64,000 nucleotides of DNA from Streptomyces sp. A 4/2 (lineage in GTDB: Bacteria > Actinomycetota > Actinomycetes > Streptomycetales > Streptomycetaceae). The stretch spans positions 24,372-88,371 of the forward strand of contig NZ_CALNVW010000061.1 in assembly GCF_940670765.1 (NCBI RefSeq). Direction: 5' to 3'. The notes under the pieces were generated by a model. That model did no database searches. It was not told the DNA's origin and saw nothing but the letters and a program-made list of their open reading frames with translations. Below, one piece after another: positions 46,095 through 54,701 of the stretch. The stretch's first letter is position 1; each line of letters opens with the position of its first letter. The translations under genes and the position numbers were made by a program.

Positions 46095-47375
46095 TCAACC
46101 CGCGTTCAGTGCCTGTTCGAGGATGGAGGCGCCCGCTTCCGCCTCCGCGACGTTGAGCGAGAGCGGGGGCGCGATGCGCAGCACGCTCGTGTCGTGGCCG
46201 CCGCCCTTGCCGATCAGCAGTCCGCCTTCACGCGCTGCCTCCAGCACGGCCGCTGCCGCCTCCGGGTTCGCCTCGTCCGTGCCGGGCTTCACCAGTTCGA
46301 TGCCGATCATCAGTCCCCGGCCGCGGACTTCCCGGACGAGCGGTGACCGGGCGCCGACGGCTCGCAGCCGCTCCAGCAGGAGGCCGCCGACCCGGCGGGC
46401 GTTCCCCTGGAGGTCGTGTTCCAGGAGGTACGTGAGGTTGGCGAGGCCCGCCGCCATGGTGACCGGGGAGCCGCCGAACGTCGAGATGGAGTTGGCGTCG
46501 AGGCAGTTCATGACGTCGGCGCGGGCGACGACCCCGCCGATGGACATGCCGTTGCCGATGCCCTTGGCGAAGGTGAGGATGTCCGGCGGGCCGTTCTCCG
46601 CGTGTGCCTGCCAGCCCCAGAAGTGGTCGCCGGTGCGCCCCCAGCCGGTCTGTACCTCGTCGCTGATCCACAGGATGCCGTGCCGGTCGAGCACGTCACG
46701 GAACGCGGCGAAGAGCCCGTCCGGCGGGGCGGTGAAACCGCCGACGCCCTGGATCGGTTCGGCGATCAGCGCCGCCACGTCGTGGGTGTGCCCGATCAGG
46801 TCCTCCAGGTCGGCGACGCACGCCTCGATGAACTGGGCGTCGGTGAACGCCGCGTACGGGCCCCGGCCACGGACCCCGCCGTGCACGTACAGCGTCTGGA
46901 GCGGGGAGAGGCCGGTCGGGGACCAGCTCCGGTTGCCGGTGATGCCGACGGCCGAGAAGGAACGGCCGTGGTAGCTGTTGCGCATCGCGAGGATCTGGTG
47001 GGACCTGCGGTACGCCGTGGCCAGCAGCAGGGCCGTGTCGTTGGCCTCGGTGCCCGAGGTGGTGAAGAAGACGCGGGCGTCCGGGATCCCGGACAACGCC
47101 GCGACCCGCTCGGCGAGCTCCACCATCGGGCGGTTGAGGTAGAGCGTCGAGGAGTGGACGATCCGGCCCGCCTGTTCACTGACCGCCTTGGTGACCTCGG
47201 GCAGGGCGTGCGCCGTCATGGTGGTGAGGATGCCGCCGAAGAAGTCGAGATAGCGGTTGCCCGCCGCGTCCCAGACGTGCCGGCCCTCCCCGTGCGTGAT
47301 CTCTATCGGCTGCCGGTAGTAGGTCGCCAGCCAGTCGGGAAGGACGGCCAGGTGGCGGCTGTACAGATCTGTCAC
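46095..47375 (-). CDS. Class III (aspartate family) aminotransferase
   Basis: This 426-residue PLP enzyme has YLDFFGGILTTMTAH, the TTSGTEANDTALLLA phosphate-binding segment, SYHGRSF, the metal/PLP Asp in ISDEVQTGWGR and the PLP lysine in LTFAKGIGNGMSIGG. Between beta-ureidopropionase-like and dihydropyrimidinase genes, it probably transaminates the beta-amino acid released (beta-alanine or 3-aminoisobutyrate). GTG 47375 overlaps the upstream stop by 4 bp; the longer open frame was rejected. Confidence 0.9.
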   Translation of the reverse strand: MTDLYSRHLAVLPDWLATYYRQPIEITHGEGRHVWDAAGNRYLDFFGGILTTMTAHALPEVTKAVSEQAGRIVHSSTLYLNRPMVELAERVAALSGIPDARVFFTTSGTEANDTALLLATAYRRSHQILAMRNSYHGRSFSAVGITGNRSWSPTGLSPLQTLYVHGGVRGRGPYAAFTDAQFIEACVADLEDLIGHTHDVAALIAEPIQGVGGFTAPPDGLFAAFRDVLDRHGILWISDEVQTGWGRTGDHFWGWQAHAENGPPDILTFAKGIGNGMSIGGVVARADVMNCLDANSISTFGGSPVTMAAGLANLTYLLEHDLQGNARRVGGLLLERLRAVGARSPLVREVRGRGLMIGIELVKPGTDEANPEAAAAVLEAAREGGLLIGKGGGHDTSVLRIAPPLSLNVAEAEAGASILEQALNAG

Positions 47376-48214
47376 GGCTGCACCAGTCCTTCGTACGCGT
47401 CGGGGCGGCGGTCCCGGTAGAACGCCCACTGCTGCCGCACTTCGTCGATCAGGTCCAGCTCGAGGTCGCGGACGAGGAGTTCCTCCTCCTTGTCACTGGC
47501 GACGTCCCCGACGAACCGGCCGCGCGGGTCGACGAAGTAACTGGTGCCGTAGAAGTCGTCGTCGCCGTACTCCTCCCGGCCGACCCGGTTGATGGCTGCG
47601 ACGAAGTACTCGTTGGCGACGGCGGACGCGGGCTGCTCCAGCTGCCAGAGGTGGGCGGAGAGGCCGCGCGAGGTGGCAGAGGGGTTGTAGACGATCTGGG
47701 CACCGTTCAGGCCGAGTTGGCGCCAGCCCTCCGGGAAGTGGCGGTCGTAGCAGATGTACACGCCGACCTTGCCGACGGCGGTGTCGAACACCGGCCAGCC
47801 CAGGTTCCCCGGTTTGAAGTAGTACTTCTCCCAGAAGCCCTTGACCTGGGGGATGTGGTGCTTGCGGTACTTGCCGAGGTACGAGCCGTCGGCGTCGATG
47901 ACGGCCGCGGTGTTGAAGTAGAAGCCGGACTGCTCACGCTCGAAGACCGGGACGACGATCACCATGCCGGTCTCGCGGGCGAGATCCTGCATCCGGCGGA
48001 CCGTCGGCCCCTCCGGCACCGCCTCCGCCCAGCGGTAGTGCTCGGGCTCCTGCACCTGGCAGAAGTACGGGGCGTTGAACACCTCCTGGAACCCGATGAT
48101 CTTCGCGCCCTGCCGGGCCGCCTCGCGGGCGTGTTCCTCGTGCTTGGCGATCATGGATTCGGTGTCGCCCGTCCAGGTGGCCTGGACCAGTGCGGCGCGT
48201 ACGGCATGGGACAT
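47372..48214 (-). CDS. Nitrilase-superfamily amidohydrolase (beta-ureidopropionase-like)
   Basis: This 280-residue C-N hydrolase carries the Glu-Lys-Cys triad in GFQEVFNAPYF, KYRKHHIPQ and VYICYDRHFPEG. The WEKYYFKPGN and NRVGREEYGDDDFYGTSYFVDP motifs are close to beta-alanine synthases and N-carbamoyl amidohydrolases. It would hydrolyse the N-carbamoyl acid made by the dihydropyrimidinase. It is the first gene of the minus-strand operon. GAAGGAG lies 6 bases before ATG 48214. Confidence 0.9.
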   Translation of the reverse strand: MSHAVRAALVQATWTGDTESMIAKHEEHAREAARQGAKIIGFQEVFNAPYFCQVQEPEHYRWAEAVPEGPTVRRMQDLARETGMVIVVPVFEREQSGFYFNTAAVIDADGSYLGKYRKHHIPQVKGFWEKYYFKPGNLGWPVFDTAVGKVGVYICYDRHFPEGWRQLGLNGAQIVYNPSATSRGLSAHLWQLEQPASAVANEYFVAAINRVGREEYGDDDFYGTSYFVDPRGRFVGDVASDKEEELLVRDLELDLIDEVRQQWAFYRDRRPDAYEGLVQP

Positions 48215-48242
48215 GAGCAGCTCCTTCAACAGGGCGCCACGA

Positions 48243-48283
48243 ACGTTCTACGCACGTAGACGGGTTGCGTAGGAGGAGAACGT
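48243..48283. promoter_or_regulatory. Nested inverted repeats upstream of the nitrilase operon
   Basis: ACGTTCT (48243-48249) pairs with AGAACGT (48277-48283). Inside them CTACGCA (48248-48254) pairs with TGCGTAG (48266-48272), and CTACG-CA-CGTAG is itself a palindrome (48248-48259). The 303-base gap 48215-48517 holds no gene; a further GC palindrome lies near 48343. Likely operator region of the operon. Confidence 0.5.
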
Positions 48284-48517
48284 AAGCCCCGTCACAGACT
48301 GGGGCAAGACCATCGCCGTTAACCGGCCGAGTCGATCACGTTTCGCCGCGCGGCGATCACTTCAGCCCGGCCCGGCGGTCGAATTGCGAGCCGGATCGGC
48401 CGCAGTACGCACACGAAAGCGCCCCCAAGGCGCCGCGATGTTCACGGCGGCGGCCGGGAGGCGAGAAACCAGCAGGTGGGGACCGCCCTCCGCCGAGGCA
48501 CGGTCAGTCCGGCGCAC

Positions 48518-49015
48518 TCACCGGGGCGAATTCGCCACGTACCCGAGGTAGACGGGGTCGGCTCCCGGCGCGTACGAGGCGAGCAGCGCGGGCAGCCGGG
48601 GCGGCCAGAGCGCTTCCGGCGCCCCGGCCAGCTCGTCCGGGCTCCACCAGCGCCGGCCGAGGATGCCGTCCGCCGCATGCGCCTCGACCAGGTCCCCCGC
48701 CAGGTCCCGGCGCGGCCCCCGGGCGAGATGGATGTGCTCGAACTGCCGCACGGGCACGCCGGCCCGGGTGAAGTCGTGCTCCCAGGTACAGAGCAGCGCG
48801 CCGGGTTCGACATCACCCCACCCGGTCTCCTCGCGCACCTCCCGCCGGGCCCCCGCCAGAAAACTCTCGCCGGGTTCGAGGCCACCGCCCGGCAACGCCC
48901 AGTGCACGCCGACCTCTTCGTTGTCGTAGCGCAGCATCAGGACCGCACCCGCAGGATCCAGCACCGCCACCCGGGCCGCCCGGCGCGGCGTGCGGATCAC
49001 GGGTACGCCGGTCAC
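48518..49015 (-). CDS. NUDIX hydrolase
   Basis: This 165-residue protein has a complete Nudix box GGGLEPGESFLAGARREVREETGW (G-x5-E-x7-REUxEExGU), near residues 43-66. It should hydrolyse a nucleoside-diphosphate-linked compound with Mg2+. It is translationally coupled (GTGA overlap) to an XRE-type regulator, which is divergent from a methionine aminopeptidase. Substrate unknown. Confidence 0.9.
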   Translation of the reverse strand: MTGVPVIRTPRRAARVAVLDPAGAVLMLRYDNEEVGVHWALPGGGLEPGESFLAGARREVREETGWGDVEPGALLCTWEHDFTRAGVPVRQFEHIHLARGPRRDLAGDLVEAHAADGILGRRWWSPDELAGAPEALWPPRLPALLASYAPGADPVYLGYVANSPR

Positions 49016-49263
49016 ACGGGCACCAGTACGCAGCTCGCGGCGATCTCGTCCATGGACAGTCCGAGCACCGCGGCCAGCGCGGAGACCGTGAAGAAGGCCG
49101 GGGTCGGGGCGCGGCCCGTCTCGATCTTCCTGAGCGTCTCGGCGGAGATGCCCGCGCCGAGGGCGATCTCGGTCATGGTGCGCGTGCCGCGCGCGTCGCG
49201 GAGCAGACGGCCGAGCCGTTCGCCGCGTGCGTGCTCTTCGGGGGTGAGAGGGGTACGGACCAT
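49012..49263 (-). CDS. XRE-family helix-turn-helix regulator
   Basis: This 83-residue protein is essentially one lambda-repressor-like HTH: RLGRLLRDARGTRTMTEIALGAGISAETLRKIETGRAPTPAFFTVSALAAVLGLSMDEIA. It lies back to back with the methionine aminopeptidase gene, with a dyad at 49276-49294 between them, and so probably controls itself and that gene. Confidence 0.88.
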   Translation of the reverse strand: MVRTPLTPEEHARGERLGRLLRDARGTRTMTEIALGAGISAETLRKIETGRAPTPAFFTVSALAAVLGLSMDEIAASCVLVPV

Positions 49264-49275
49264 GCCGTCATTCTA

Positions 49276-49294
49276 ATACCGCTCGGGCCGGTAT
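49276..49294. promoter_or_regulatory. Dyad operator between the XRE gene and map
   Basis: ATACCG (49276-49281) and CGGTAT (49289-49294) form a perfect dyad with a 7-base spacer, in a 41-base divergent intergenic region. TATAGT at 49292-49297 could be the -10 element for the map gene. Candidate binding site for the adjacent XRE regulator. Confidence 0.55.
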
Positions 49295-49304
49295 AGTAAT
49301 TGGC

Positions 49305-50072
49305 ATGATCAATATCAAGACAGACCAGTCCCTCGAGGCGATGCGGGAGGCGGGCCGCGTCGTCGCCCGCGCACTGGCGGCGGTCCGCGCCGCCGCGGGC
49401 GTCGGGGTCACCCTCCGTGCACTCGACGCGACCGCGCACGCCGTGCTGCGCGAGGCCGGAGCGGGTTCACCGTTCCTCGGCTACCAGCCGGGCTTCGCGT
49501 CCGCCCCGTTCCCGGCCGTCCTCTGCATGTCCGTCAACGACGCCGTCGTACACGGCGTCCCGGACGACTACCGGCTCCGCGACGGCGACCTCGTCAGCGC
49601 GGACTTCGGCGCCATCCTGGACGGCTGGGTCGGCGACTCGGCCATCAGCTTCACGGTCGGCCGGGCCCGCCCCGACGACGTACGCCTCATCGAAACGGCC
49701 GAACAGGCCCTGGCCGCGGGCATCGCAGCCGCGGTCGTCGGCAACCGCATCGGTGACATCGCCCACGCGGTCGGGAGCGTCTGCCGCGGCGCGGGATACG
49801 GCATCCTGGACGGCTTCGGCGGCCACGGCGTCGGCCGGTCCATGCACGAGGACCCGGGGGTCCCCAACGAGGGCCGGCCGGGCCGCGGTGTGGCGCTGCG
49901 CCACGGCATGGTCCTGGCGATCGAACCGATGCTGATCGCCGGCGGTGAGGACGGCTACTACACGGACCGTGACGGCTGGACCCTGCGCACCCTGGACGGC
50001 AGCCGCGCGGCGCACGTCGAGCACACCGTCGCCATCACCTCCGCGGGCCCGCGCATCCTCACCGCGCTCTGA
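49305..50072 (+). CDS. map: Methionine aminopeptidase type I
   Basis: This 255-residue enzyme has the five metal ligands in order: D in LVSADFGAILDGWVGDSA (two Asp), the His in GFGGHGVGRSMHE, Glu in AIEPM and Glu in HVEHTVAI, plus the substrate His in NDAVVHGVP. It removes N-terminal Met from proteins. It lacks the N-terminal zinc-finger extension. Next to an XRE/NUDIX pair rather than ribosomal genes, it is likely a second, accessory copy. Confidence 0.93.
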   Translation: MINIKTDQSLEAMREAGRVVARALAAVRAAAGVGVTLRALDATAHAVLREAGAGSPFLGYQPGFASAPFPAVLCMSVNDAVVHGVPDDYRLRDGDLVSADFGAILDGWVGDSAISFTVGRARPDDVRLIETAEQALAAGIAAAVVGNRIGDIAHAVGSVCRGAGYGILDGFGGHGVGRSMHEDPGVPNEGRPGRGVALRHGMVLAIEPMLIAGGEDGYYTDRDGWTLRTLDGSRAAHVEHTVAITSAGPRILTAL

Positions 50073-50103
50073 CCTGCCCGCCCGCTGTCCGGGCGGGCAG
50101 GTC
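50071..50103. terminator. Bidirectional terminator hairpin between map and ggt
   Basis: A perfect 14-bp stem (50071-50084 with 50090-50103, 5-base loop) overlaps the map stop codon and separates two convergent genes. Confidence 0.8.
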
Positions 50104-50115
50104 ACGGATGCCTGG

Positions 50116-51948
50116 TCAGGGCCTGCCGCTGGGCCGGACCACCATGGCCGAGCCACCGCCCCGGCGTACCGGCTCGGCGGCTGCCAGCCAGCGGCCGTCC
50201 GGCAGCCGCTGCACTCCCGTGGCCGCGCCGATCTCCGGGTTCAGCGTGAACGAGTGCCCCAGCGCCTCCAGCCGGCTCCTCAACGGGCTGTTGTACAGAG
50301 CCGGTTCGAGTTCGGTGGTCGCGGCGTTGCGCTGGCTGGCGCGCGGTGCGGCGATCGCGTCCACCAGCGGGAGCCCCCGGTCGAGATGCCCGAGGAGGGT
50401 CTGCAGGACCGTGGTGATGATGGTCGCGCCACCCGGGGAGCCGACCGCCAGGACCGGCTTCCCGGCATCGAGGACGATCGTCGGGGAGATCGAGGAGCGC
50501 GGGCGCTTGCCCGGACCGGGGAGGTTCGGGTCGTGGACCGCCGGACTCGCCGGGGCGAACGAGAAGTCCGTCAGCTCGTTGTTGAGCAGGAAGCCGCGGC
50601 CGGGGACGGTCATCGCACTGCCGCCCGTCTGCTCGATCGTGAGGGTGTAGGCGACGACGTTCCCCCACTTGTCGGCCACCGTCAGATGGGTGGTGTTCTC
50701 ACCCTCGTAGGTGGTGGGGGCCGCCTTGCCGCTCGTCCCGCAGTCCTCCGGGTGCCGGGGGTCGCCCGGTGCGAGCGGACTGGTGAGCACCGCGTCGTCC
50801 TTGATGAGGCAGGCCCGCGAGTCCGCGAACCGCTGGGAGAGCAGGTCCTTCGTCGGTACGGATTCGAAGGCCGGGTCGCCGACCCAGCGCCCCCGGTCGG
50901 CGAACGCGATCCGGCTCGCCTCGATGTAGTGGTGCAGGTACTGCACCTCCGACGCCTTCGACAGGTCGGTGCGCTCAAGGATGTTGAGCGCCTCACCGAC
51001 GCTGGTGCCCCCGGAGGAGGACGGCGCCATGCCGTACACGTCGAGGCCGCGGTAGGAGACCTTCGTCGGCGCGCGGTGCAGCGGTTCGTACGCGCGCAGG
51101 TCCTTCGCCGTCAGGTCTCCGGGGCGCGCGTTGCGCGTCGATCCGGGGGCGAGGTCCGGCTTGCGGACGGTACGGACGATGTCCTCGCCCAGGCTGCCGC
51201 GGTACAGCTCGCCGACCCCCTTGCGGCCCAACTCCTCGTACGTACGCGCCAGGTCGGGGTTCTTCAGGGTGGAGCCCACGGCCGGCGGCCGGCCGCCCGG
51301 CAGGAAGAGTTCCGCCGTCGCGGGGAAGTCGGCGAAGCGGTCCTGGTTGTCCTGGGTCTGGCCGCGGAAGGTCGCGTCGACGGTGAACCCGTCCGTGGCG
51401 ATCCGTTCGGCCGGCCGCAGTACCTCCTTGAGCGGCTTGCTGCCCCAGGAGCGCAGGGCGGAGTCCCAGGTGGCGGCCGTTCCCGGCGTCCCCACGCTCA
51501 GCCCGCTGGTCACCGCGTCGGCGAAGGCCAGCGGCTTGCCGTTCTCCAGGAAGAGCGAGGAGTCGGCGGTGCGGGGCGCGGTCTCCCGGCCGTCGATGGT
51601 GTGCACCTGACGGGACTTGGCGTCGTAGTAGACGAAGTAGCCGCCACCGCCGATGCCCGAGGAGTACGGCTCGGTGACGCCGAGCGCGGCGGCCGTGGCC
51701 ACCGCCGCGTCCACCGCGTTGCCGCCGTGCCGGAGCACCTCGATACCGGCGGCCGACGCGTCCTGGTCGACACTCGACACCGCTCCCCCGTACCCCACCG
51801 CTACCGGCGCCTTCCCCGGTGGCGAGCTGTGGGCGGAGGGCGGAACGGTCGCGCCCACCGACAGCACGACTGCGGCGACCGCCAGATACGAGAGCTTCCG
51901 AGCCGCGCGGGAGGGGTGTCGCCGTGCTCGAAGAGCCTGGGGAAGCAT
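50116..51948 (-). CDS. ggt: Gamma-glutamyltransferase, exported
   Basis: This 610-residue precursor has an N-terminal signal region (RKLSYLAVAAVVLSVGATV). It has VDAAVATAAALGVTEPYSSGIGGGGYFVYYDA and the autoprocessing/nucleophile threonine in GENTTHLTVADKWGN, with YTLTIEQTGGSAM and the SISPTIVLDAGKPVLAVGSPGG of the small subunit. It hydrolyses or transfers the gamma-glutamyl group of glutathione-like peptides outside the cell. GGAGGTC lies 8 bases before ATG 51948; the longer open frame upstream is not used. Confidence 0.93.
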   Translation of the reverse strand: MLPQALRARRHPSRAARKLSYLAVAAVVLSVGATVPPSAHSSPPGKAPVAVGYGGAVSSVDQDASAAGIEVLRHGGNAVDAAVATAAALGVTEPYSSGIGGGGYFVYYDAKSRQVHTIDGRETAPRTADSSLFLENGKPLAFADAVTSGLSVGTPGTAATWDSALRSWGSKPLKEVLRPAERIATDGFTVDATFRGQTQDNQDRFADFPATAELFLPGGRPPAVGSTLKNPDLARTYEELGRKGVGELYRGSLGEDIVRTVRKPDLAPGSTRNARPGDLTAKDLRAYEPLHRAPTKVSYRGLDVYGMAPSSSGGTSVGEALNILERTDLSKASEVQYLHHYIEASRIAFADRGRWVGDPAFESVPTKDLLSQRFADSRACLIKDDAVLTSPLAPGDPRHPEDCGTSGKAAPTTYEGENTTHLTVADKWGNVVAYTLTIEQTGGSAMTVPGRGFLLNNELTDFSFAPASPAVHDPNLPGPGKRPRSSISPTIVLDAGKPVLAVGSPGGATIITTVLQTLLGHLDRGLPLVDAIAAPRASQRNAATTELEPALYNSPLRSRLEALGHSFTLNPEIGAATGVQRLPDGRWLAAAEPVRRGGGSAMVVRPSGRP

Positions 51949-52078
51949 CCATGACCTCCAGAGGGAGAAATGTAGGGCGCAGCGTAGCCCGACCGGCGCC
52001 GCACCGTCATGAACACGTCGATAGCATGCCGCCCGCACAGAGTTGTCCGGCGAGGACCGAGTCACCGAGGTGGACGCA

Positions 52079-52822
52079 GTGAACGACGACCTACGCAACA
52101 TCCTGCTCGGCGTGATAGCCGCCGGCGTCAGCGCGGTGCTCGGCTGGCTGGCCCGTACGTATCTGTGGCGGCGCGGGCTGCGCAGGAAGCAGACGTTCTT
52201 CGGGCTGCCCGGGAATTCCGAGTGCGTGCTGGTCGTCAACCGCGAGGCGGGCGGCGACGGGGCGGTGGCCCGCAACGACGTGTTCGCGCTCCTCGAACTC
52301 TCCGCCCTGATCAAGGACTGCGGCGCGCACGCCCGGATCATCGCGGCCGACACGGCCCAGCAGGGCATCGGCGAGCGGACCGAGTTCTGCGTCGGCGGGC
52401 CCGCGTCCAACCGCCGGATGGCCGCCCATCTCCAGTCGCTGCTCCCGGGGGTCGCCGTCAACACCGATGTGGAGCCCGGCCCCGACCGCACCGCTTTCCA
52501 GATCGGCAGCGAGCGCTACCGGCTGGAGAGCGGCAAGCTCGCGCACGTCGTCCTGGCGCGCCTCACCACGCGCCCCGGAGCCCGGCCGGTCTTCCTCTTC
52601 TGCGGACAGCAGTCCATCACCAATCAGGCGGCGTCGCGCTATCTGTCCCGCAACCACGAGAAGCTGGCGCGCAAGTACGGCGACAAGTCGTTCTGTCTGC
52701 TGCTGAAGGTCGTCAACTCGCAGGCGTACGGCCCGGATGTGGTCGAGCTGATCGCGGACGTCACGCGCGAGGCGCAGACTCCGGTTCCGGCGCCCCGTAA
52801 CTCTCATCGCGCGGACCGGTGA
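52079..52822 (+). CDS. Membrane-anchored protein of unknown function
   Basis: This 247-residue product has one N-terminal membrane helix (LLGVIAAGVSAVLGWLARTYLW), then a soluble domain of about 210 residues beginning KQTFFGLPGNSECVLVVNREAGG. The domain contains mixed alpha/beta segments (HARIIAADTAQQGIGERTEFCVGGPASNRRMAAHL and RPVFLFCGQQSITNQAASRYL), possibly a Rossmann-like sensor fold. I do not recognise a family. GTG 52079 was chosen for the GAGGTGG just upstream and the position relative to the helix; longer starts exist. Confidence 0.7.
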   Translation: MNDDLRNILLGVIAAGVSAVLGWLARTYLWRRGLRRKQTFFGLPGNSECVLVVNREAGGDGAVARNDVFALLELSALIKDCGAHARIIAADTAQQGIGERTEFCVGGPASNRRMAAHLQSLLPGVAVNTDVEPGPDRTAFQIGSERYRLESGKLAHVVLARLTTRPGARPVFLFCGQQSITNQAASRYLSRNHEKLARKYGDKSFCLLLKVVNSQAYGPDVVELIADVTREAQTPVPAPRNSHRADR

Positions 52823-52938
52823 CGGGGACGCTGCCGGGTACGTGTTCCCGTACCGCCGCGGTGTCGGCACGTTCGTCGACAAGGCCGCCGACAGAGGAAA
52901 CAGGGAGAGGGAACAGGGGGAGGGAACAGGGGGAGCCA

Positions 52939-52992
52939 TTGACAGCATGTCCAACAATCGTTACTGGCACGTAACTTACCGATCGGTTACCA
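52939..52992 (+). promoter_or_regulatory. Promoter/operator candidate upstream of the S15-type hydrolase
   Basis: TTGACA at 52939-52944 is a consensus -35; a weak TACTGG follows 17 bases later as -10. Just downstream, ACCGATCGGT (52978-52987) is a perfect palindrome extended by TAACTT and TACCAG. The gap 52823-53053 holds no gene. Confidence 0.45.
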
Positions 52993-53053
52993 GAGGTAAG
53001 CCCTTGCGGATACCGTCTCCCCACTCTGCACCGGCGCGAGCGAGGAGCGATTC

Positions 53054-54643
53054 ATGGGACACCCCCGCAGGGCAACGGCCACCGTGGTCACCGCAGCGGC
53101 ACTGTTCGCGGGAGCGGCATTCGGCCTGGCGCCCGCGGCCGGAGCGGCCCCCGCGGCACCGTCCGCCGCGGCTGCTCCGAGCCTGACGTTCCACGACATC
53201 CCCGGCTCCGGCGGCATCACGCTCAAGGGCAATGTCTTCGCCCCGGCGGGCGCCACCGCACACAGCGCGGCGAGGTATCCGCTGATCGTGCTGCCCACCA
53301 GCTGGGCGATGCCGCAGATCGAGTACGCGGCCCAGGCCGAGAAGCTGGCCGACTCCGGTTACGTGGTGGTCAGTTACACCTCGCGCGGCTTCTGGGCCTC
53401 CGGTGGGTCCATCGAAGTGGGCGGTCCGCCCGACATCGCGGACGTCTCCTCCGTCATCGACTGGGCACTGGCGAACACCGCGGCCGACCCGGCCGAGATC
53501 GGCATGGGCGGGGTCTCCTACGGCGCGGGCATCAGCCTGCTCGCCGCAGGGCACGACAAGCGCATCAAGGCAGTGGTGGCGATGAGCGGCTGGGCCGACC
53601 TCATCGACTCCATCTACAGCGGCCGTACCCAGCACCTGCAGGCCGCCGCACTGCTCGGCGGTCTCGGCGAGGTCACCGGCCGCCCCGGCGCCGAACTCCG
53701 GCAGACCCTCACCGACTTCCTCGGTTCGAACCTGGCCAGGGAACAGGACATGATCGACTGGGGCAGGAAGCGCTCGCCCGCCACCTACCTCGACGACATC
53801 AACAAGAACGGCGCAGCCGTCATGCTGGGCAACGCCTGGGGCGACACGCTCTTCCCGCCCAACAGCTACGCGAAGTTCTTCGACGAGCTGACCGGTCCCA
53901 AGCGTCTCGAACTGCGCCCCGGCGACCACGCGACCGCCGAGGGCACCGGTCTGCTCGGCCTGCCCAACGACACCTGGACCAGCGCCCACCGCTGGTTCGA
54001 CCACTACCTCAAGGGCGACGACAACGGCATCGAGCACGAGCAGCCGGTCCAGCTCAAGTCCCGTTCCGACGACGGCTACGAGGGCTACCCGAGCTGGGCG
54101 GCCGTACCGAACAGCAAGGAGCGGCTGTCGCTCGACGGCACGAAGAAGGTCCTCACCGGAGTCGACTCGGGCGCGGACGGCGGTATCGCGATGCTCTCGA
54201 ACACCCTCGACCAGATCGCCAGGATCCCGCCCATGGTGTCGGTCCCGCTGCTCCCGCGCGCGTTCGCCGGGGTCTGGGAGTCCGGCCGGTACGCCACCGA
54301 ACGGCGCATCCGCGGGACGGCCACCCTGCACACCACGCTCACCAGCACCAAGGAGAGCGGCACCCTCGTCGCGTACCTCTACGACGTGGGTCCGCTCGGC
54401 CTCGGCAAGCTGGTCAGCAATGCGCCGTACACCTTCCACGGGGAGACGCCGGGCAGGCCGTTCCCCGTGAACCTGGAACTGTTCTCCACGGCGTACGACG
54501 TGCCGGCGGGCCACCACTTGGCCCTGGTGACCGACACTGTCGACCCGCTGTACATCGAGCACAACCCGACCGGCGCGCAGCTGACCTTCTCCTCACCCGA
54601 GTCCGACCCGTCGTATCTGTCGGTCCCGCTGCGCGAGAAGTGA
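53054..54643 (+). CDS. Secreted S15/CocE-type alpha/beta hydrolase (X-Pro dipeptidyl-peptidase-like)
   Basis: This 529-residue protein has a Sec signal peptide (RRATATVVTAAALFAGAAFGLAPAAGAAPA). The alpha/beta-hydrolase domain has the nucleophile elbow MGGVSYGAG (Ser near residue 157), YTSRGFWASGG, the acid in LGNAWGDTLFPP and the His in RPGDHATAEG. A C-terminal beta-rich domain, as in CocE and X-Pro dipeptidyl peptidases, is present (RIRGTATLHTTLT, LVTDTVDPLY). It may release dipeptides or hydrolyse esters outside the cell. Confidence 0.87.
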   Translation: MGHPRRATATVVTAAALFAGAAFGLAPAAGAAPAAPSAAAAPSLTFHDIPGSGGITLKGNVFAPAGATAHSAARYPLIVLPTSWAMPQIEYAAQAEKLADSGYVVVSYTSRGFWASGGSIEVGGPPDIADVSSVIDWALANTAADPAEIGMGGVSYGAGISLLAAGHDKRIKAVVAMSGWADLIDSIYSGRTQHLQAAALLGGLGEVTGRPGAELRQTLTDFLGSNLAREQDMIDWGRKRSPATYLDDINKNGAAVMLGNAWGDTLFPPNSYAKFFDELTGPKRLELRPGDHATAEGTGLLGLPNDTWTSAHRWFDHYLKGDDNGIEHEQPVQLKSRSDDGYEGYPSWAAVPNSKERLSLDGTKKVLTGVDSGADGGIAMLSNTLDQIARIPPMVSVPLLPRAFAGVWESGRYATERRIRGTATLHTTLTSTKESGTLVAYLYDVGPLGLGKLVSNAPYTFHGETPGRPFPVNLELFSTAYDVPAGHHLALVTDTVDPLYIEHNPTGAQLTFSSPESDPSYLSVPLREK

Positions 54644-54649
54644 TCACCG

Positions 54650-54701
54650 GCTGCTGCCGGGCGGGCATGGCCCTACGAGCTACTGCCCACCCGGCAGCAG
54701 C
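54650..54701. terminator. Terminator-like hairpin between the convergent hydrolase and gluD genes
   Basis: Arms 54650-54667 and 54684-54701 pair over 18 positions with one mismatch. The right arm lies inside the last codons of gluD, so the structure serves both convergent transcripts. Confidence 0.7.

Noticed and set aside
48248..48259. CTACGCACGTAG as a fourth BlaI-type operator
   Set aside because: It lacks the GTCTAC-N6-GTAGAC arm spacing of the other three and is better explained by the local nested dyads.
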